From contig NZ_AQYG01000050.1 of NCBI RefSeq assembly GCF_000380485.1, positions 310,001 to 374,000 on the forward strand: a stretch of DNA of 64,000 nt. Direction: 5' to 3'. Both the position numbers and the translations under genes were made by a program. This DNA is from Jongsikchunia kroppenstedtii DSM 45133 (GTDB lineage Bacteria > Actinomycetota > Actinomycetes > Mycobacteriales > Mycobacteriaceae). Shown here in pieces: positions 26,001 to 33,331 of the stretch. The first letter of the stretch is position 1, and every line of letters starts with the position of its first letter. The notes beneath the pieces were generated by a model. That model was not told the DNA's origin. It did not search any database and saw nothing but the letters and a program-made list of their open reading frames with translations.

Positions 26001-26529
26001 CCCAACCATTCAGCTCGAGCAGATCGAATTCGCCGGTATGCAACTGGTACCACGAGCGCAGCGAGCTGCCGTCGGTGCCGGCCGCCGGGAACCACTTGAT
26101 CGCCACCGCAGTGGTGACGCTGCCGGCGCCGTTGTCGTAGGTGGCCGCGATCGCCGACCAGGTCGCACCGTCGCCGCGCAGGTACTGCACCTGGGACTGC
26201 TGGTACTGGTCGTCGTTCTCGGCCCACGCGCCGCGCACGTAGTCAGCCATCGATCGCGCGGCCTTCTTCGCGCCCTTGGCCGTCAGGTCCGCCGACGCGT
26301 TGAACACCTGGTCATACGTCGGCAGCAGCACCACCGAATGGCCGTCCATCATCGACGACTTGCCCGAACCCGACGGCCCGGTCAGCATGACGCCGCGCTC
26401 GTCGATCGCATAGTCCTTGTATCCGTGGAACGTTCCCCAGTTGACCAGCTGCAACCGGGTCAGCCGGTACTGGCCGATGTTGATCGTGCGGTGCTTGTCT
26501 GCGCGCTGCGCGCGGAGGGATTCACTCAT
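23098..26529 (-). CDS. SMC-like ATPase of an MksBEF/JetABC condensin complex (MksB/JetC)
   Basis: A 1143-residue SMC-like ATPase. Walker A GPSGSGKSS is at residues 51-59, the ABC signature SGGEQEK at about 1018-1024 and Walker B PLMLDEAF at about 1065-1072. Two long Glu/Arg/Ala-rich coiled-coil stretches (about 325-460 and 680-900) surround a hinge-like globular region. This matches MksB/JetC, the loop-extruding motor of bacterial condensin-like Mks and Wadjet systems. ATG at 26529 overlaps the end of the MksE-like gene by 8 bp; an upstream ATG at 26559 is possible. Followed after 3 bp by the AlkZ-family gene. Confidence 0.93.
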   Translation of the reverse strand: MSESLRAQRADKHRTINIGQYRLTRLQLVNWGTFHGYKDYAIDERGVMLTGPSGSGKSSMMDGHSVVLLPTYDQVFNASADLTAKGAKKAARSMADYVRGAWAENDDQYQQSQVQYLRGDGATWSAIAATYDNGAGSVTTAVAIKWFPAAGTDGSSLRSWYQLHTGEFDLLELNGWAESGFDIRRYRTTHPDVDCFDVQTAYSEALRRRVGIGSSSAALSLMGKAKAMKNVGELNLFIRTYMLDRPETFGKAQRLVENFTQLDEAYQAAARAHSQEKLLRPIPEAWEAFCGAEQSTTRAGALLGAPMRAFMREHRLTLLQNRLDEIDADRLRLDNEVANWENLADEREERHSSLRDQLITEKGELTALESEQKSFEQQMTARNRAYERYAALVHRLGEQTPETQDEFSALRLRAPELGRAADKAAKEMGGKAHLAFTAESDARRSYEAVVEELKTLDARRSLLPRESLMQRDVIANATGIPLAELPFAAELIDVRESEASVWAGAAERILRGLGMSVLVPADRRDTVAEFVNKTNLGGVLEYRIYSPTASVESPVAGTLAEKVAVDLEHPAGRWLSGVVARTADHVCVDSPLQLNDHEVAVTPAGLVKSGRDRYRKDDRRSVSDRTHWILGSNTDGKREALEASQAALRRSYEECRQRSADVRELLDDNRERVKAAEALAGYTSWAELNHWSSRRDAEELNRRIGLVREGRVDLADLEEQVELARTDWREAVARVGALNDQLKHIGSDWDRWFAEFEQVKADGAKLDDDDRDYLGGILTQVLTDSGKVLTLDTYGEVRADLRGALESIQGKANTERDAAESRILRAADAFLREWPEAGTDLSATVDAAPDFVTLHQNLVEHGLASTEGRFRRLITTDISHSVSNLYKEISDTNRRISQGISDVNVGLERVDFNEGTYLQIAAVHNPTDESAQFGKIVDAMIRDAPAAKSGDSAVLARQFYRIRDLVARFTGTDADNRRWSDNVLDVRNSYTFYGKELARGAGLDAAPVHTYRNTATNSGGEQEKLVAFCLAAALSFSLSHGVDSVDSQGNRVHHDELDHRPRFAPLMLDEAFSKSDETFSSQSLQAFEQFGFQLIIAAPIRMVGIVEPFIGQVILVDKKTDKGGARSDARAATFGELAEAQRG

Positions 26530-27388
26530 GGGCCGTCGCTTCCACTGGCACGTCGACATCCTCCGCGGCCGCGGCGGCCTCCGGCGCGGCGGTCTCGTCC
26601 AGGTCGATCATGGTGACTTCCGGGTCCACGTAATCACCCGAAAGCTTCTGATAGGCAGCCGTATACGAGTCGACCTGCTCCGGCGTCAGCAGCGCCGCGA
26701 TGACGCCGTACACCTGGAAGCGGTCGGTACCCGGAATCAGCCGGATGATCTTGCGGCCCTCGAGCTGATTGATCGCCGCCTCGATCCGCTTGATGAACCC
26801 GGCCTCGTCGGTGTCACTGACCGGCTTGTAGGTCAACATGTGATCGATCATCTCGGATCGCTCGACGACGGCCGAATCATCCACCGACGTCAGGTATTTC
26901 TGCCGCAGGAACAGCGCCAGCACCGACGCCGCGAGCGTCAATGTGGCCGAGCGCAACACATTCCGTTGCCGCGGATCGTTCTCGCTGACCTGCCGGGTGA
27001 AGGCGAACCGGTGTTCGTGATTGATCTCCAGTCGCAGATTCAGCTCCGACAGCCGCGACCGGATGATCTCCTCGTGCACCTCGATGGTGCGCCAGTTGCG
27101 CGACTTGGCGCTCACGTGCGCCGCGGCGATCAGCTCCTGCAGCGCGTAGCAGACCGGCGCCGGCAGCTGCCCGGAGTCGCCGTCGAAACGCGGCTGCAGC
27201 TCGGCGTCGCCGGCAATCTCGCCGGCCGGGGGTGCCTGGTCGAAGCTGAAGTGCGACAGGTCGACCGGCGGCGCGGTCACGGCGTCGTCACCGAAGAGCT
27301 CGGCACCCTCGACGTCCGCGCTCGCGTCCACCGCCGTCGCCGACTCGCCGCGCCCGGCGGCCTCGGCCGCGTCGTTGACCTCGGTCAT
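26522..27388 (-). CDS. MksE/JetB-like subunit (DUF4194)
   Basis: A 288-residue protein. The first ~65 residues are acidic and disordered. The core (VCYALQELIAAAHVSAKSRNWRTIEVHEEIIRSRLSELNL, then LTLAASVLALFLRQKYL and FIKRIEAAINQLEGRKIIRLIPGTDRFQVYGVIAALLTPEQV) is the winged-helix KITE subunit of Mks/Wadjet complexes. The tail is acidic. Start ATG overlaps the MksF stop as ATGA, and its own end overlaps the MksB start, so all three are translationally coupled. Confidence 0.9.
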   Translation of the reverse strand: MTEVNDAAEAAGRGESATAVDASADVEGAELFGDDAVTAPPVDLSHFSFDQAPPAGEIAGDAELQPRFDGDSGQLPAPVCYALQELIAAAHVSAKSRNWRTIEVHEEIIRSRLSELNLRLEINHEHRFAFTRQVSENDPRQRNVLRSATLTLAASVLALFLRQKYLTSVDDSAVVERSEMIDHMLTYKPVSDTDEAGFIKRIEAAINQLEGRKIIRLIPGTDRFQVYGVIAALLTPEQVDSYTAAYQKLSGDYVDPEVTMIDLDETAAPEAAAAAEDVDVPVEATAHE

Positions 27389-28938
27389 CGGACCTCCTCC
27401 AGATCGTCGAACAGGTGCACGGCGGTCCGGCCGGCGCTGGCGGTCGGACCCGGAATCGGCTCGGTGAACCGGCAATCGGGCAGCATCACCTGACGAACGC
27501 CGCGGCTGGTGGTCGCCCATACGGCGACCTTCGGCGAATCCTCCAAGACCACACCATATTTCGCCGCCAGCGACCAGACGCCGATGATGTCGCCGGCGCG
27601 GGGGCTGTCGATCTCCGCCAATGCCGCGGCCAGGTCGACCGCACCCGAGCCGATGGCGCGGTTGACCGCATCGGTGAGGCGCTGCCAGTCGATGGATTCG
27701 ACGCCGACCAGGTCGGCGGGGTCGATCGCGAACTCTCCGGCGGTGTCCTCCACGGCCTCGGGCAGTTCCACGATGCCGTCGTGAAACGACAGCGCCCCAA
27801 CCGAACCCGACGACGCGGCGGTCATCGGCACCGGAATGCGCATGTCGGTACCCGCCGGCGCATGTTCGAAGGCGGCCACCGCCGCCTTCTGCGCATCGGC
27901 GATCTGCGCGCGCAGCGCCCGGTAGTTCAGGACGTCGCCGTCCTTCACGAAGGTGTTGATGCGGCGGTACACCTGCCCGCGCACCTCGTCGACCAGTTGC
28001 ACCTCGTGCCACATCCGGTCGATGAATCCGGTCAGCGTGTCCGCCAGGTCGTCGGGGAGATCGGCTATGCCGGAGACGATCTGCGCGATATGCCCCTCGA
28101 GCTGAGTGCGCAGCCGATGGTCGGCGATCAGCGTGTAGAAGCCGTCGAACGACCGCCCCTCCGGCGATTCCGCGAGCGCATCGTGCCCGTCGAACATCCG
28201 ATTGAGGGCCTCGGCGTAGCCGCCGTCACTGCCGTCCAGCCCCTGGGTCAGCAGCATCCGGGTGTTCTCCCGCATCTTCTCGCCGTAGCCGATGATATCG
28301 GCCGGCATGCGCTCGGCCAGCGAGGTGACCATGCGCAGGTCGTCGAGGACCTCGCGGGTGTCGACCGTCGGCAGCGCGCCCGCGGCCAGCTGCTCCCGGC
28401 GCCGATTCAGCTCGGCGATCTTCTCGTCGATATCCCGCAGGTGCTCGGCCACGTCCGGGCTGATCGCGACCGCGATATTGGAGAGCCGGTCGAGCATCAT
28501 CGACACCACGGTCTCGGTGGCCACGGTGCGGTCCTGGCGGACCGACTGCACCTGCGCGATCGCGCGCGTCGCCCCGCGTGTCAGCTGATAACGCTCAACC
28601 TGAGCCTCATGGTCGGCGTCGCCGCCGACATGTCCGGGCGCCATCGTGCGGGCACAGAAACCTTCTTTGACCCAGCGGTCCAACAGCTCGGTGGGCGTCG
28701 GCACCTCCCAGCCGCGGGTGGTCCAATGCTCGGCCAGTGCGCGCAGATCCTGTTCCAGCCCCGCGGCCAGATGATCGCCCGCGACCTGGCCATCTCCCAG
28801 CCGAGCGGCCATCATGGCCAGGTAGACAACCGCGTGACGCGACCTCAGCAGCCGCAGGGTGACGTCGCCGTCGGCGTTGTCCGAGAACGCCCGATACAGC
28901 TGCGCCGCGGAGTTACGCGGGAGCGATCTCGGACTCAT
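27385..28938 (-). CDS. MksF/JetA-like kleisin subunit (DUF3375)
   Basis: A 517-residue protein, first gene of the operon. The N-terminus (LYRAFSDNADGDVTLRLLRSRHAVVYLAMMAARLGDG) and the helical centre (DIDEKIAELNRRREQLAAG; RMWHEVQLVDEVRGQVYRRINTFVKDGDVLNYRALRAQI) match DUF3375 proteins, the kleisin-like MksF/JetA bridging the ATPase heads. AGGAG precedes the ATG. The divergent gene starts 62 bp away, so the operon promoter lies in 28939-29000. Confidence 0.9.
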   Translation of the reverse strand: MSPRSLPRNSAAQLYRAFSDNADGDVTLRLLRSRHAVVYLAMMAARLGDGQVAGDHLAAGLEQDLRALAEHWTTRGWEVPTPTELLDRWVKEGFCARTMAPGHVGGDADHEAQVERYQLTRGATRAIAQVQSVRQDRTVATETVVSMMLDRLSNIAVAISPDVAEHLRDIDEKIAELNRRREQLAAGALPTVDTREVLDDLRMVTSLAERMPADIIGYGEKMRENTRMLLTQGLDGSDGGYAEALNRMFDGHDALAESPEGRSFDGFYTLIADHRLRTQLEGHIAQIVSGIADLPDDLADTLTGFIDRMWHEVQLVDEVRGQVYRRINTFVKDGDVLNYRALRAQIADAQKAAVAAFEHAPAGTDMRIPVPMTAASSGSVGALSFHDGIVELPEAVEDTAGEFAIDPADLVGVESIDWQRLTDAVNRAIGSGAVDLAAALAEIDSPRAGDIIGVWSLAAKYGVVLEDSPKVAVWATTSRGVRQVMLPDCRFTEPIPGPTASAGRTAVHLFDDLEEVR

Positions 28939-29000
28939 CGAACTCCTGTGGCGGTCGGGCGGTCGGACCCGACGATCATAGTGGCGAGGAGGTCCACGAC

Positions 29001-29546
29001 ATGCGATCCATCTGGCTCGCGTTGGCCATCATCTGGATCGTGTTCTGGGCCGGCTGGCTCGGCGTGGTGTTCACCGCGAAGCGCGGTCGGCGCGGCGGTT
29101 CGGGACTCGCCATGCGGGCCGGGGTCCTCATCGTCGGCTTCGTGCTCGTTCGGCTGCTGCATGGCCGTGTGCACGACGCCGACAACGTGCTGCAGGGCGC
29201 CGTCGGCCTCGCGCTGGTGGTGTGCGGGCTGGCGTTCGCGGTATGGGCCCGGGTGTACCTGGGCCGAAACTGGGGCCCACCGATGAGCGTGAAGCTCCGT
29301 GACCACGAACTTGTGACCACGGGCCCATATCGATTGGTGCGCAACCCGATCTACTCCGGGATCTGCTTGGCACTGGTGGGCACGGCGATCGCGGTGAACC
29401 TCATTCTCCTCGTCATCGCGGTGGGCCTCGGCTGCTACTTCGTCTACAGCGGAAAGGTCGAGGAGCGGATCATGGTGCGCGAACACCCGGACACGTATCC
29501 GGCCTACCGGGACCGCACCAAGATGCTCATCCCATTCATCTTGTGA
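29001..29546 (+). CDS. Isoprenylcysteine carboxyl methyltransferase (ICMT/PEMT-like) membrane protein
   Basis: A 181-residue protein with four or five membrane helices. The C-terminal core GPPMSVKLRDHELVTTGPYRLVRNPIYSGICL followed by KVEERIMVREHPDTYPAYRDRTKMLIPFIL is the SAM-binding signature of the ICMT/PEMT superfamily. The bacterial substrate is unknown. GAGGAGG precedes the ATG. It is divergent from the mks operon, and its stop lies 22 bp from the convergent msrA stop. Confidence 0.88.
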   Translation: MRSIWLALAIIWIVFWAGWLGVVFTAKRGRRGGSGLAMRAGVLIVGFVLVRLLHGRVHDADNVLQGAVGLALVVCGLAFAVWARVYLGRNWGPPMSVKLRDHELVTTGPYRLVRNPIYSGICLALVGTAIAVNLILLVIAVGLGCYFVYSGKVEERIMVREHPDTYPAYRDRTKMLIPFIL

Positions 29547-29568
29547 GCGAACATAATTCGCGAAACCA

Positions 29569-30237
29569 TCAGCCGGCCGCGGCCGCCGGGTAGCGGAGTC
29601 CGGTCGACGCGTGGCAGCGATACCCGTTCGGATTCTTCGCCAGGTACTGCTGGTGATAGTCCTCGGCGTAATAGAACGGCCGACCGCCCAACTCGTCGAT
29701 CTCGGTGGTGATGTCGCCATACTTCTCGGCGGACAGCACCGCGGCGAATCGCTCGGCCGATGCCTTGGCGGCGGCCAGATCGTCAGGGTCGGTCACGAAG
29801 ATCGCCGACCGGTACTGGGTCCCGACGTCGTTGCCCTGTCGCATCCCCTGTGTCGGATCGTGGTTCTCCCAGAACACCTTGAGCACCTGGTCGAAGGTGA
29901 TCTGCTCCGGGTCGAACACCACCAGCACCGATTCGGTGTGACCCGTCTTGGCCGTACAAACCTCTTCATAGGTCGGATTCGGCGTGTAGCCCCCGACGTA
30001 CCCGACCGCGGTCGTGTAGACCCCGGGCAGCTGCCAGTAGATCTCCTCGACGCCCCAGAAGCAGCCGCCGGCGAGCACCACCGAGTGCAGCCCGTCCGGG
30101 AACGGCGGTTTGATCGGATTGCCGTTCACGAAATGTCTATTCGGCACGGCAAGCGGAGTGCTGCGTCCCGGCAGCGCATCGGCGGGTGCGATCATTGACG
30201 TCTTCGATCCGGAAACCAGCTGGTCAAACCATGACAT
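29569..30237 (-). CDS. msrA: Peptide methionine-S-sulfoxide reductase A
   Basis: A 222-residue enzyme reducing the S-epimer of methionine sulfoxide in proteins. [17 protein letters not shown] contains catalytic Cys59 in the GCFWG motif. [32 protein letters not shown] and [26 protein letters not shown] are the family blocks. The C-terminal [12 protein letters not shown] supplies the resolving Cys. The ~45-residue N-terminal extension is usual in actinobacterial MsrA. Stands with sodA in a small oxidative-stress group. Confidence 0.96.
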   Translation of the reverse strand: MSWFDQLVSGSKTSMIAPADALPGRSTPLAVPNRHFVNGNPIKPPFPDGLHSVVLAGGCFWGVEEIYWQLPGVYTTAVGYVGGYTPNPTYEEVCTAKTGHTESVLVVFDPEQITFDQVLKVFWENHDPTQGMRQGNDVGTQYRSAIFVTDPDDLAAAKASAERFAAVLSAEKYGDITTEIDELGGRPFYYAEDYHQQYLAKNPNGYRCHASTGLRYPAAAAG

Positions 30238-30380
30238 GGGGCCATGCTACGCCCGATTCGGCGGCTGGGATCGGGCCCAGATCAACCGACTGTGAGCTAG
30301 CGCATATGATGTGCACCACAGCCAGGGTGACGCGTGTCACTCACGGCGAGCACGATGTGCCAGACGACCGAGGAGGCGCA

Positions 30381-30590
30381 ATGGCAACGAGCCGACAGGC
30401 GGCGCGCCGCACGGCAGCTCCGAACAACACGGCGTCGACCGACGCCGACGAGTACATCCGCGTTGGATTCAGCACGACCGATATTCCGGTGTCCGTTCCC
30501 GCGGCCGAGCCGAGTACCCGCAGCGTCCCGCTGTGCGCCGTATCGGTTGTGGTCCTGCTGGTCGTGCTCGCTCTCATCGTCTTCAGCTGA
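30381..30590 (+). CDS. Small single-helix membrane protein
   Basis: A 69-residue protein. GAGGAGG six bases upstream makes the ATG at 30381 convincing. Residues 1-46 are hydrophilic, Ala/Thr/Arg-rich; residues 47-68 form one C-terminal membrane helix (SVPLCAVSVVVLLVVLALIVFS), so it is probably tail-anchored. Function unknown. It lies alone between msrA and sodA. Confidence 0.6.
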   Translation: MATSRQAARRTAAPNNTASTDADEYIRVGFSTTDIPVSVPAAEPSTRSVPLCAVSVVVLLVVLALIVFS

Positions 30591-30736
30591 CGCTCGGGCC
30601 GCTCCCGCAGACCTCAACCGAGGTTGATGCCGGTTTGTCTGACCCCGTTGCAGAACGCGATTGCGCAGTGCAAGGGTGGAACCGTACGCGCATCATGTAC
30701 CCCGAATAACCACTAGCAATAAGCGAGAGGAACACC

Positions 30737-31357
30737 GTGGCTGAATACACGCTGCCCGATCTTGATTACGACTACTCCGCGCTGGAGCCGCACATCTCCG
30801 GTCGAATCATGGAGCTGCACCACGACAAGCACCACGCCACCTACGTGAAGGGCGCCAACACCGCGCTGGAGAACTTCGCCGCCGCGCGTGAGGACGGCAG
30901 CATCGCCGGCAAGGTGTACCAGCTCTCGGCGAACCTCGCGTTCCACCTGGGCGGCCACACCAACCACTCGATCTTCTGGAAGAACCTGTCGCCCAACGGT
31001 GGCGACAAGCCGACCGGTGACCTCGCCGCAGCGATCGACGACCAGTTCGGCAGCTTCGACAAGTTCCAGGCACACTTCACCGCGGCTGCCACCACCCTGC
31101 AGGGCAGTGGCTGGGCCATCCTGGGCTACGACACCATCGGCGGCAACCTGGTCATCCAGCAGCTGACCGACCAGTCGGGCAACACCTCCGTCGGCCTCGT
31201 GCCGATCGTCATGCTGGACATGTGGGAGCACGCCTTCTACCTCGACTACCAGAACGTGAAGCCGGACTACGTCAAGGCCTGGTGGAACGTCGTCAACTGG
31301 GCCGATGCGCAGGAGCGCTTCGCCAAGGCTTTGTCGAACACGATCATCGCCGGCTGA
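30737..31357 (+). CDS. sodA: Fe/Mn superoxide dismutase
   Basis: A 206-residue cytosolic-type SOD converting superoxide to oxygen and peroxide. Metal ligands are seen in [13 protein letters not shown] (His), [13 protein letters not shown] (His) and [15 protein letters not shown] (Asp and His of D-x-W-E-H). Whether it takes Fe or Mn cannot be fixed from the sequence, though a Mn/Ca-type transporter lies downstream. GTG start with AGAGGA upstream. No signal peptide; the mycobacterial orthologue is exported without one. A strong terminator follows. Confidence 0.97.
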   Translation: MAEYTLPDLDYDYSALEPHISGRIMELHHDKHHATYVKGANTALENFAAAREDGSIAGKVYQLSANLAFHLGGHTNHSIFWKNLSPNGGDKPTGDLAAAIDDQFGSFDKFQAHFTAAATTLQGSGWAILGYDTIGGNLVIQQLTDQSGNTSVGLVPIVMLDMWEHAFYLDYQNVKPDYVKAWWNVVNWADAQERFAKALSNTIIAG

Positions 31358-31380
31358 CGTCAGCCACGCGCGAACCTCAA

Positions 31381-31416
31381 GCGGCGGTCACCCCGAGCGG
31401 GTGGCCGCCGCTTTTT
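31381..31416 (+). terminator. Rho-independent terminator of sodA
   Basis: A 12-bp stem pairs GCGGCGGTCACC (31381-31392) with GGTGGCCGCCGC (31400-31411), with one G-T pair and a 7-base loop, followed by TTTTT at 31412-31416. It begins 24 bp after the sodA stop. This is the clearest intrinsic terminator in the window. Confidence 0.9.
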
Positions 31417-31456
31417 CGACGCCTCCTGCAGCTATCGATTTCGGTAGCCCCAACTC

Positions 31457-31489
31457 TCAAAATAGGGCCTCCTACCTGCGCAAATAGGG
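31457..31489. repeat. Paired A-tract direct repeat upstream of GDT1-like gene
   Basis: CAAAATAGGG and CAAATAGGG occur about 23 bp apart in the 120-bp leader between the sodA terminator and the transporter gene. The spacing and AT-rich character suggest a protein-binding site or promoter elements. No known riboswitch fold was recognised. Confidence 0.4.
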
Positions 31490-31536
31490 TTCGCTATCAG
31501 TTGCAAGCAGCCGGTGCGGGCGCTTACCGTTGACGC

Positions 31537-32271
31537 ATGCTCACCGCCCTCCTCGTCAGCTTCGGCGTCATCTTCGTCGCCGAACTCGGGGACAAATCGC
31601 AGTTGATGGCGATGACCTATGCCCTGAAGTTCCGCTGGTGGGTGGTGCTCGCCGGCATCACCATCGCCACCACGCTCGTCCATCTGGTGTCGGTGGTGGT
31701 CGGCCACTTCATGGGTCTGTCGATTCCTGGCGACATCATGGCGATCGTCGGCGGCCTCGCCATGCTGATCTTCGCGCTGTGGACACTGCGCGGCGATCGG
31801 CTGGACGACGATGAATCCGGCCACGCCGACCGGGTCTCGAAATCCGTTCTGTTGGCAGTCATCTCGTCGTTCTTCCTGGCCGAGCTCGGCGACAAGACGA
31901 TGCTCGCGACCATCACGCTGGCCGCCGATCACGACTGGGCCGGGGTGTGGATCGGATCCACGGTCGGCATGGTCGCCGCCGATGCCCTGGCGATCGTCGT
32001 CGGCGCCACCCTCGGCAAGCATCTGCCGGAGCGGGCGATCGCACTCGGAGCCGCCGCCCTGTTCGCGATCTTCGCGGCGTGGCTCCTGGCCGAAGGGCTG
32101 GCGGGGGCGAGTGCCCCGCTCATCGCGGTCACCGTCACCGCGCTCGTGGCGATCCTCGCGGTCGGCACCTGGGTCATTCGCCGCGATCGCCGCCGGGCCG
32201 TCGATACCCTCGCCGATCCGGCGACCGACCTGAAGACCAACGACCCCGACAAGCTGACTCCCGCGCCGTAG
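31537..32271 (+). CDS. GDT1/TMEM165-family cation transporter
   Basis: A 244-residue protein with six or seven helices. Two copies of the family motif E-x-G-D-K-[ST] are present: VAELGDKSQLMAM at residue ~15 and LAELGDKTMLATI at ~112, in the two homologous halves. UPF0016/GDT1 proteins move Mn2+ or Ca2+; bacterial members such as MneA export Mn. The C-terminal ~25 residues are hydrophilic. Position beside sodA suggests manganese homeostasis, which is inference. Confidence 0.92.
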   Translation: MLTALLVSFGVIFVAELGDKSQLMAMTYALKFRWWVVLAGITIATTLVHLVSVVVGHFMGLSIPGDIMAIVGGLAMLIFALWTLRGDRLDDDESGHADRVSKSVLLAVISSFFLAELGDKTMLATITLAADHDWAGVWIGSTVGMVAADALAIVVGATLGKHLPERAIALGAAALFAIFAAWLLAEGLAGASAPLIAVTVTALVAILAVGTWVIRRDRRRAVDTLADPATDLKTNDPDKLTPAP

Positions 32272-32316
32272 TCCGGTCGATACGGACGCCGAATCCCGGC
32301 GGCTAGGATCACCGCC

Positions 32317-33078
32317 ATGCAGATTTCAGGTTCAGCAGTCCTCGTCACCGGTGCGGCCTCCGGCCTCGGTGCCGCCACCGCCGCTCGTTTCGCCGCCGCC
32401 GGCGCCACCGTCTTCGGCCTCGATCTCCAGCCGAGCATCGACAAGGCCGGCGCCACCCCCGGCGTGACGCTCATCGCCGCGGATGTGTCCAGCGAGCACG
32501 AGGTGACCGGGGCGCTCAAGACGATCGCGGATTCCGGTGTGCCGCTGCGGGTTGCGGTCAACTGCGCCGGTGTCGGCTGGGCGTCACGCATCCTCACCAA
32601 GGAGGGCCCGCACGACCTGGAGCTGTTCACCAAGATCATCACCATCAACCTCATCGGCACGTTCAACGTGATGCGGTTGGCCGCCAACCTGATGCAGAGC
32701 CAGGAGGCCGTCGACAGCGACGGCCAGCGCGGCGTCATCATCAACACCGCATCGGTCGCCGCGTTCGAGGGCCAGATCGGCCAGATCGCCTACTCCGCAT
32801 CCAAGGGCGGCGTGCACGCGATGACGATCAGCGCCGCGCGTGATCTCGCCCGGATCGGCGTGCGCGTCAACACGATCGCGCCCGGAATCATCAAGACCCC
32901 GATGATGGCCGGCATCACCGAGGAGTTCCAGAAGACCCTCGAGGCGTCGGTCCCGTTCCCGGCCCGCCTCGGCGAGCCGGACGACTACGCGCAGCTGGCC
33001 GAATTCATCGTCGGCCACGACTACATCAACGGCGAGACGATCCGCATGGACGGCGCCATCCGCATGGCCCCCCGCTAG
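32317..33078 (+). CDS. SDR-family 3-hydroxyacyl-CoA dehydrogenase type II-like
   Basis: A 253-residue SDR. TGAASGLGAATAARF is the NAD motif, NCAGVG the N-A-G motif, with catalytic Ser in NTASVAAFEGQIGQ and Tyr-Lys in IAYSASKGG. The segment GQIGQIAYSASKGGVHAMTISAARDLA and the ending ETIRMDGAIRMAPR are typical of HSD10-like 3-hydroxyacyl-CoA or 2-methyl-3-hydroxybutyryl-CoA dehydrogenases of beta-oxidation or isoleucine breakdown. Its stop codon lies within hairpin copy B. Confidence 0.88.
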   Translation: MQISGSAVLVTGAASGLGAATAARFAAAGATVFGLDLQPSIDKAGATPGVTLIAADVSSEHEVTGALKTIADSGVPLRVAVNCAGVGWASRILTKEGPHDLELFTKIITINLIGTFNVMRLAANLMQSQEAVDSDGQRGVIINTASVAAFEGQIGQIAYSASKGGVHAMTISAARDLARIGVRVNTIAPGIIKTPMMAGITEEFQKTLEASVPFPARLGEPDDYAQLAEFIVGHDYINGETIRMDGAIRMAPR

Positions 33079-33184
33079 CTCGCGCCAGCTGAACGACCGG
33101 CTGCGTTATGACCAAGGCCCGCAAGGAAAGACGCCTTAGCAGGCCTTAGTCAACCTTGCCGGATCGCCCAGCTGATCACGAGCT
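33077..33184. repeat. Convergent-junction hairpin element, copy B
   Basis: Outer arms AGCTCGCGCCAGCTGAACGA (from 33077) and the reverse complement of GATCGCCCAGCTGATCACGA (to 33184) pair closely. Inner arms GACCAAGGC and GCCTTAGTC also pair. The left arm covers the SDR stop codon. The arms are homologous to copies A and C, but the inner part has diverged. Confidence 0.68.
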
Positions 33185-33185
33185 T

Positions 33186-33289
33186 GTCGGCGCCGGATGG
33201 ACGATCGGCTGCGTTTTCGGTCGGCCCGCATAGGACCGCACTATCGCGTGCCTCCCTCAGCCTTGCCGATCGCCCATCTGATCACCGAC
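33186..33289. repeat. Convergent-junction hairpin element, copy C
   Basis: Left arm GTCGGCGCCGGATGGACGAT pairs with right arm ending CGCCCATCTGATCACCGAC. Inner CCGCATAG pairs with CTATCGCG. The internal TCGGCCCG-C-ATAG and GCACTATC blocks match copy A near 11.1 kb. It lies directly after copy B, so the two are in tandem. Confidence 0.7.
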
Positions 33290-33331
33290 TAACCACCGGA
33301 CACCAGACACCAGACGAACCCGTCGGCCCGA

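Noticed and set aside
24298-26616. 772-codon plus-strand frame opposite the SMC-like gene
   Set aside because: Shadow of the MksB-like gene; no recognisable domain, and the opposite strand has clear Walker motifs.
31417-31536. Mn-sensing yybP-ykoY riboswitch before the GDT1-like gene
   Set aside because: The conserved loop sequences of that riboswitch are not visible and no convincing alternating fold was found.
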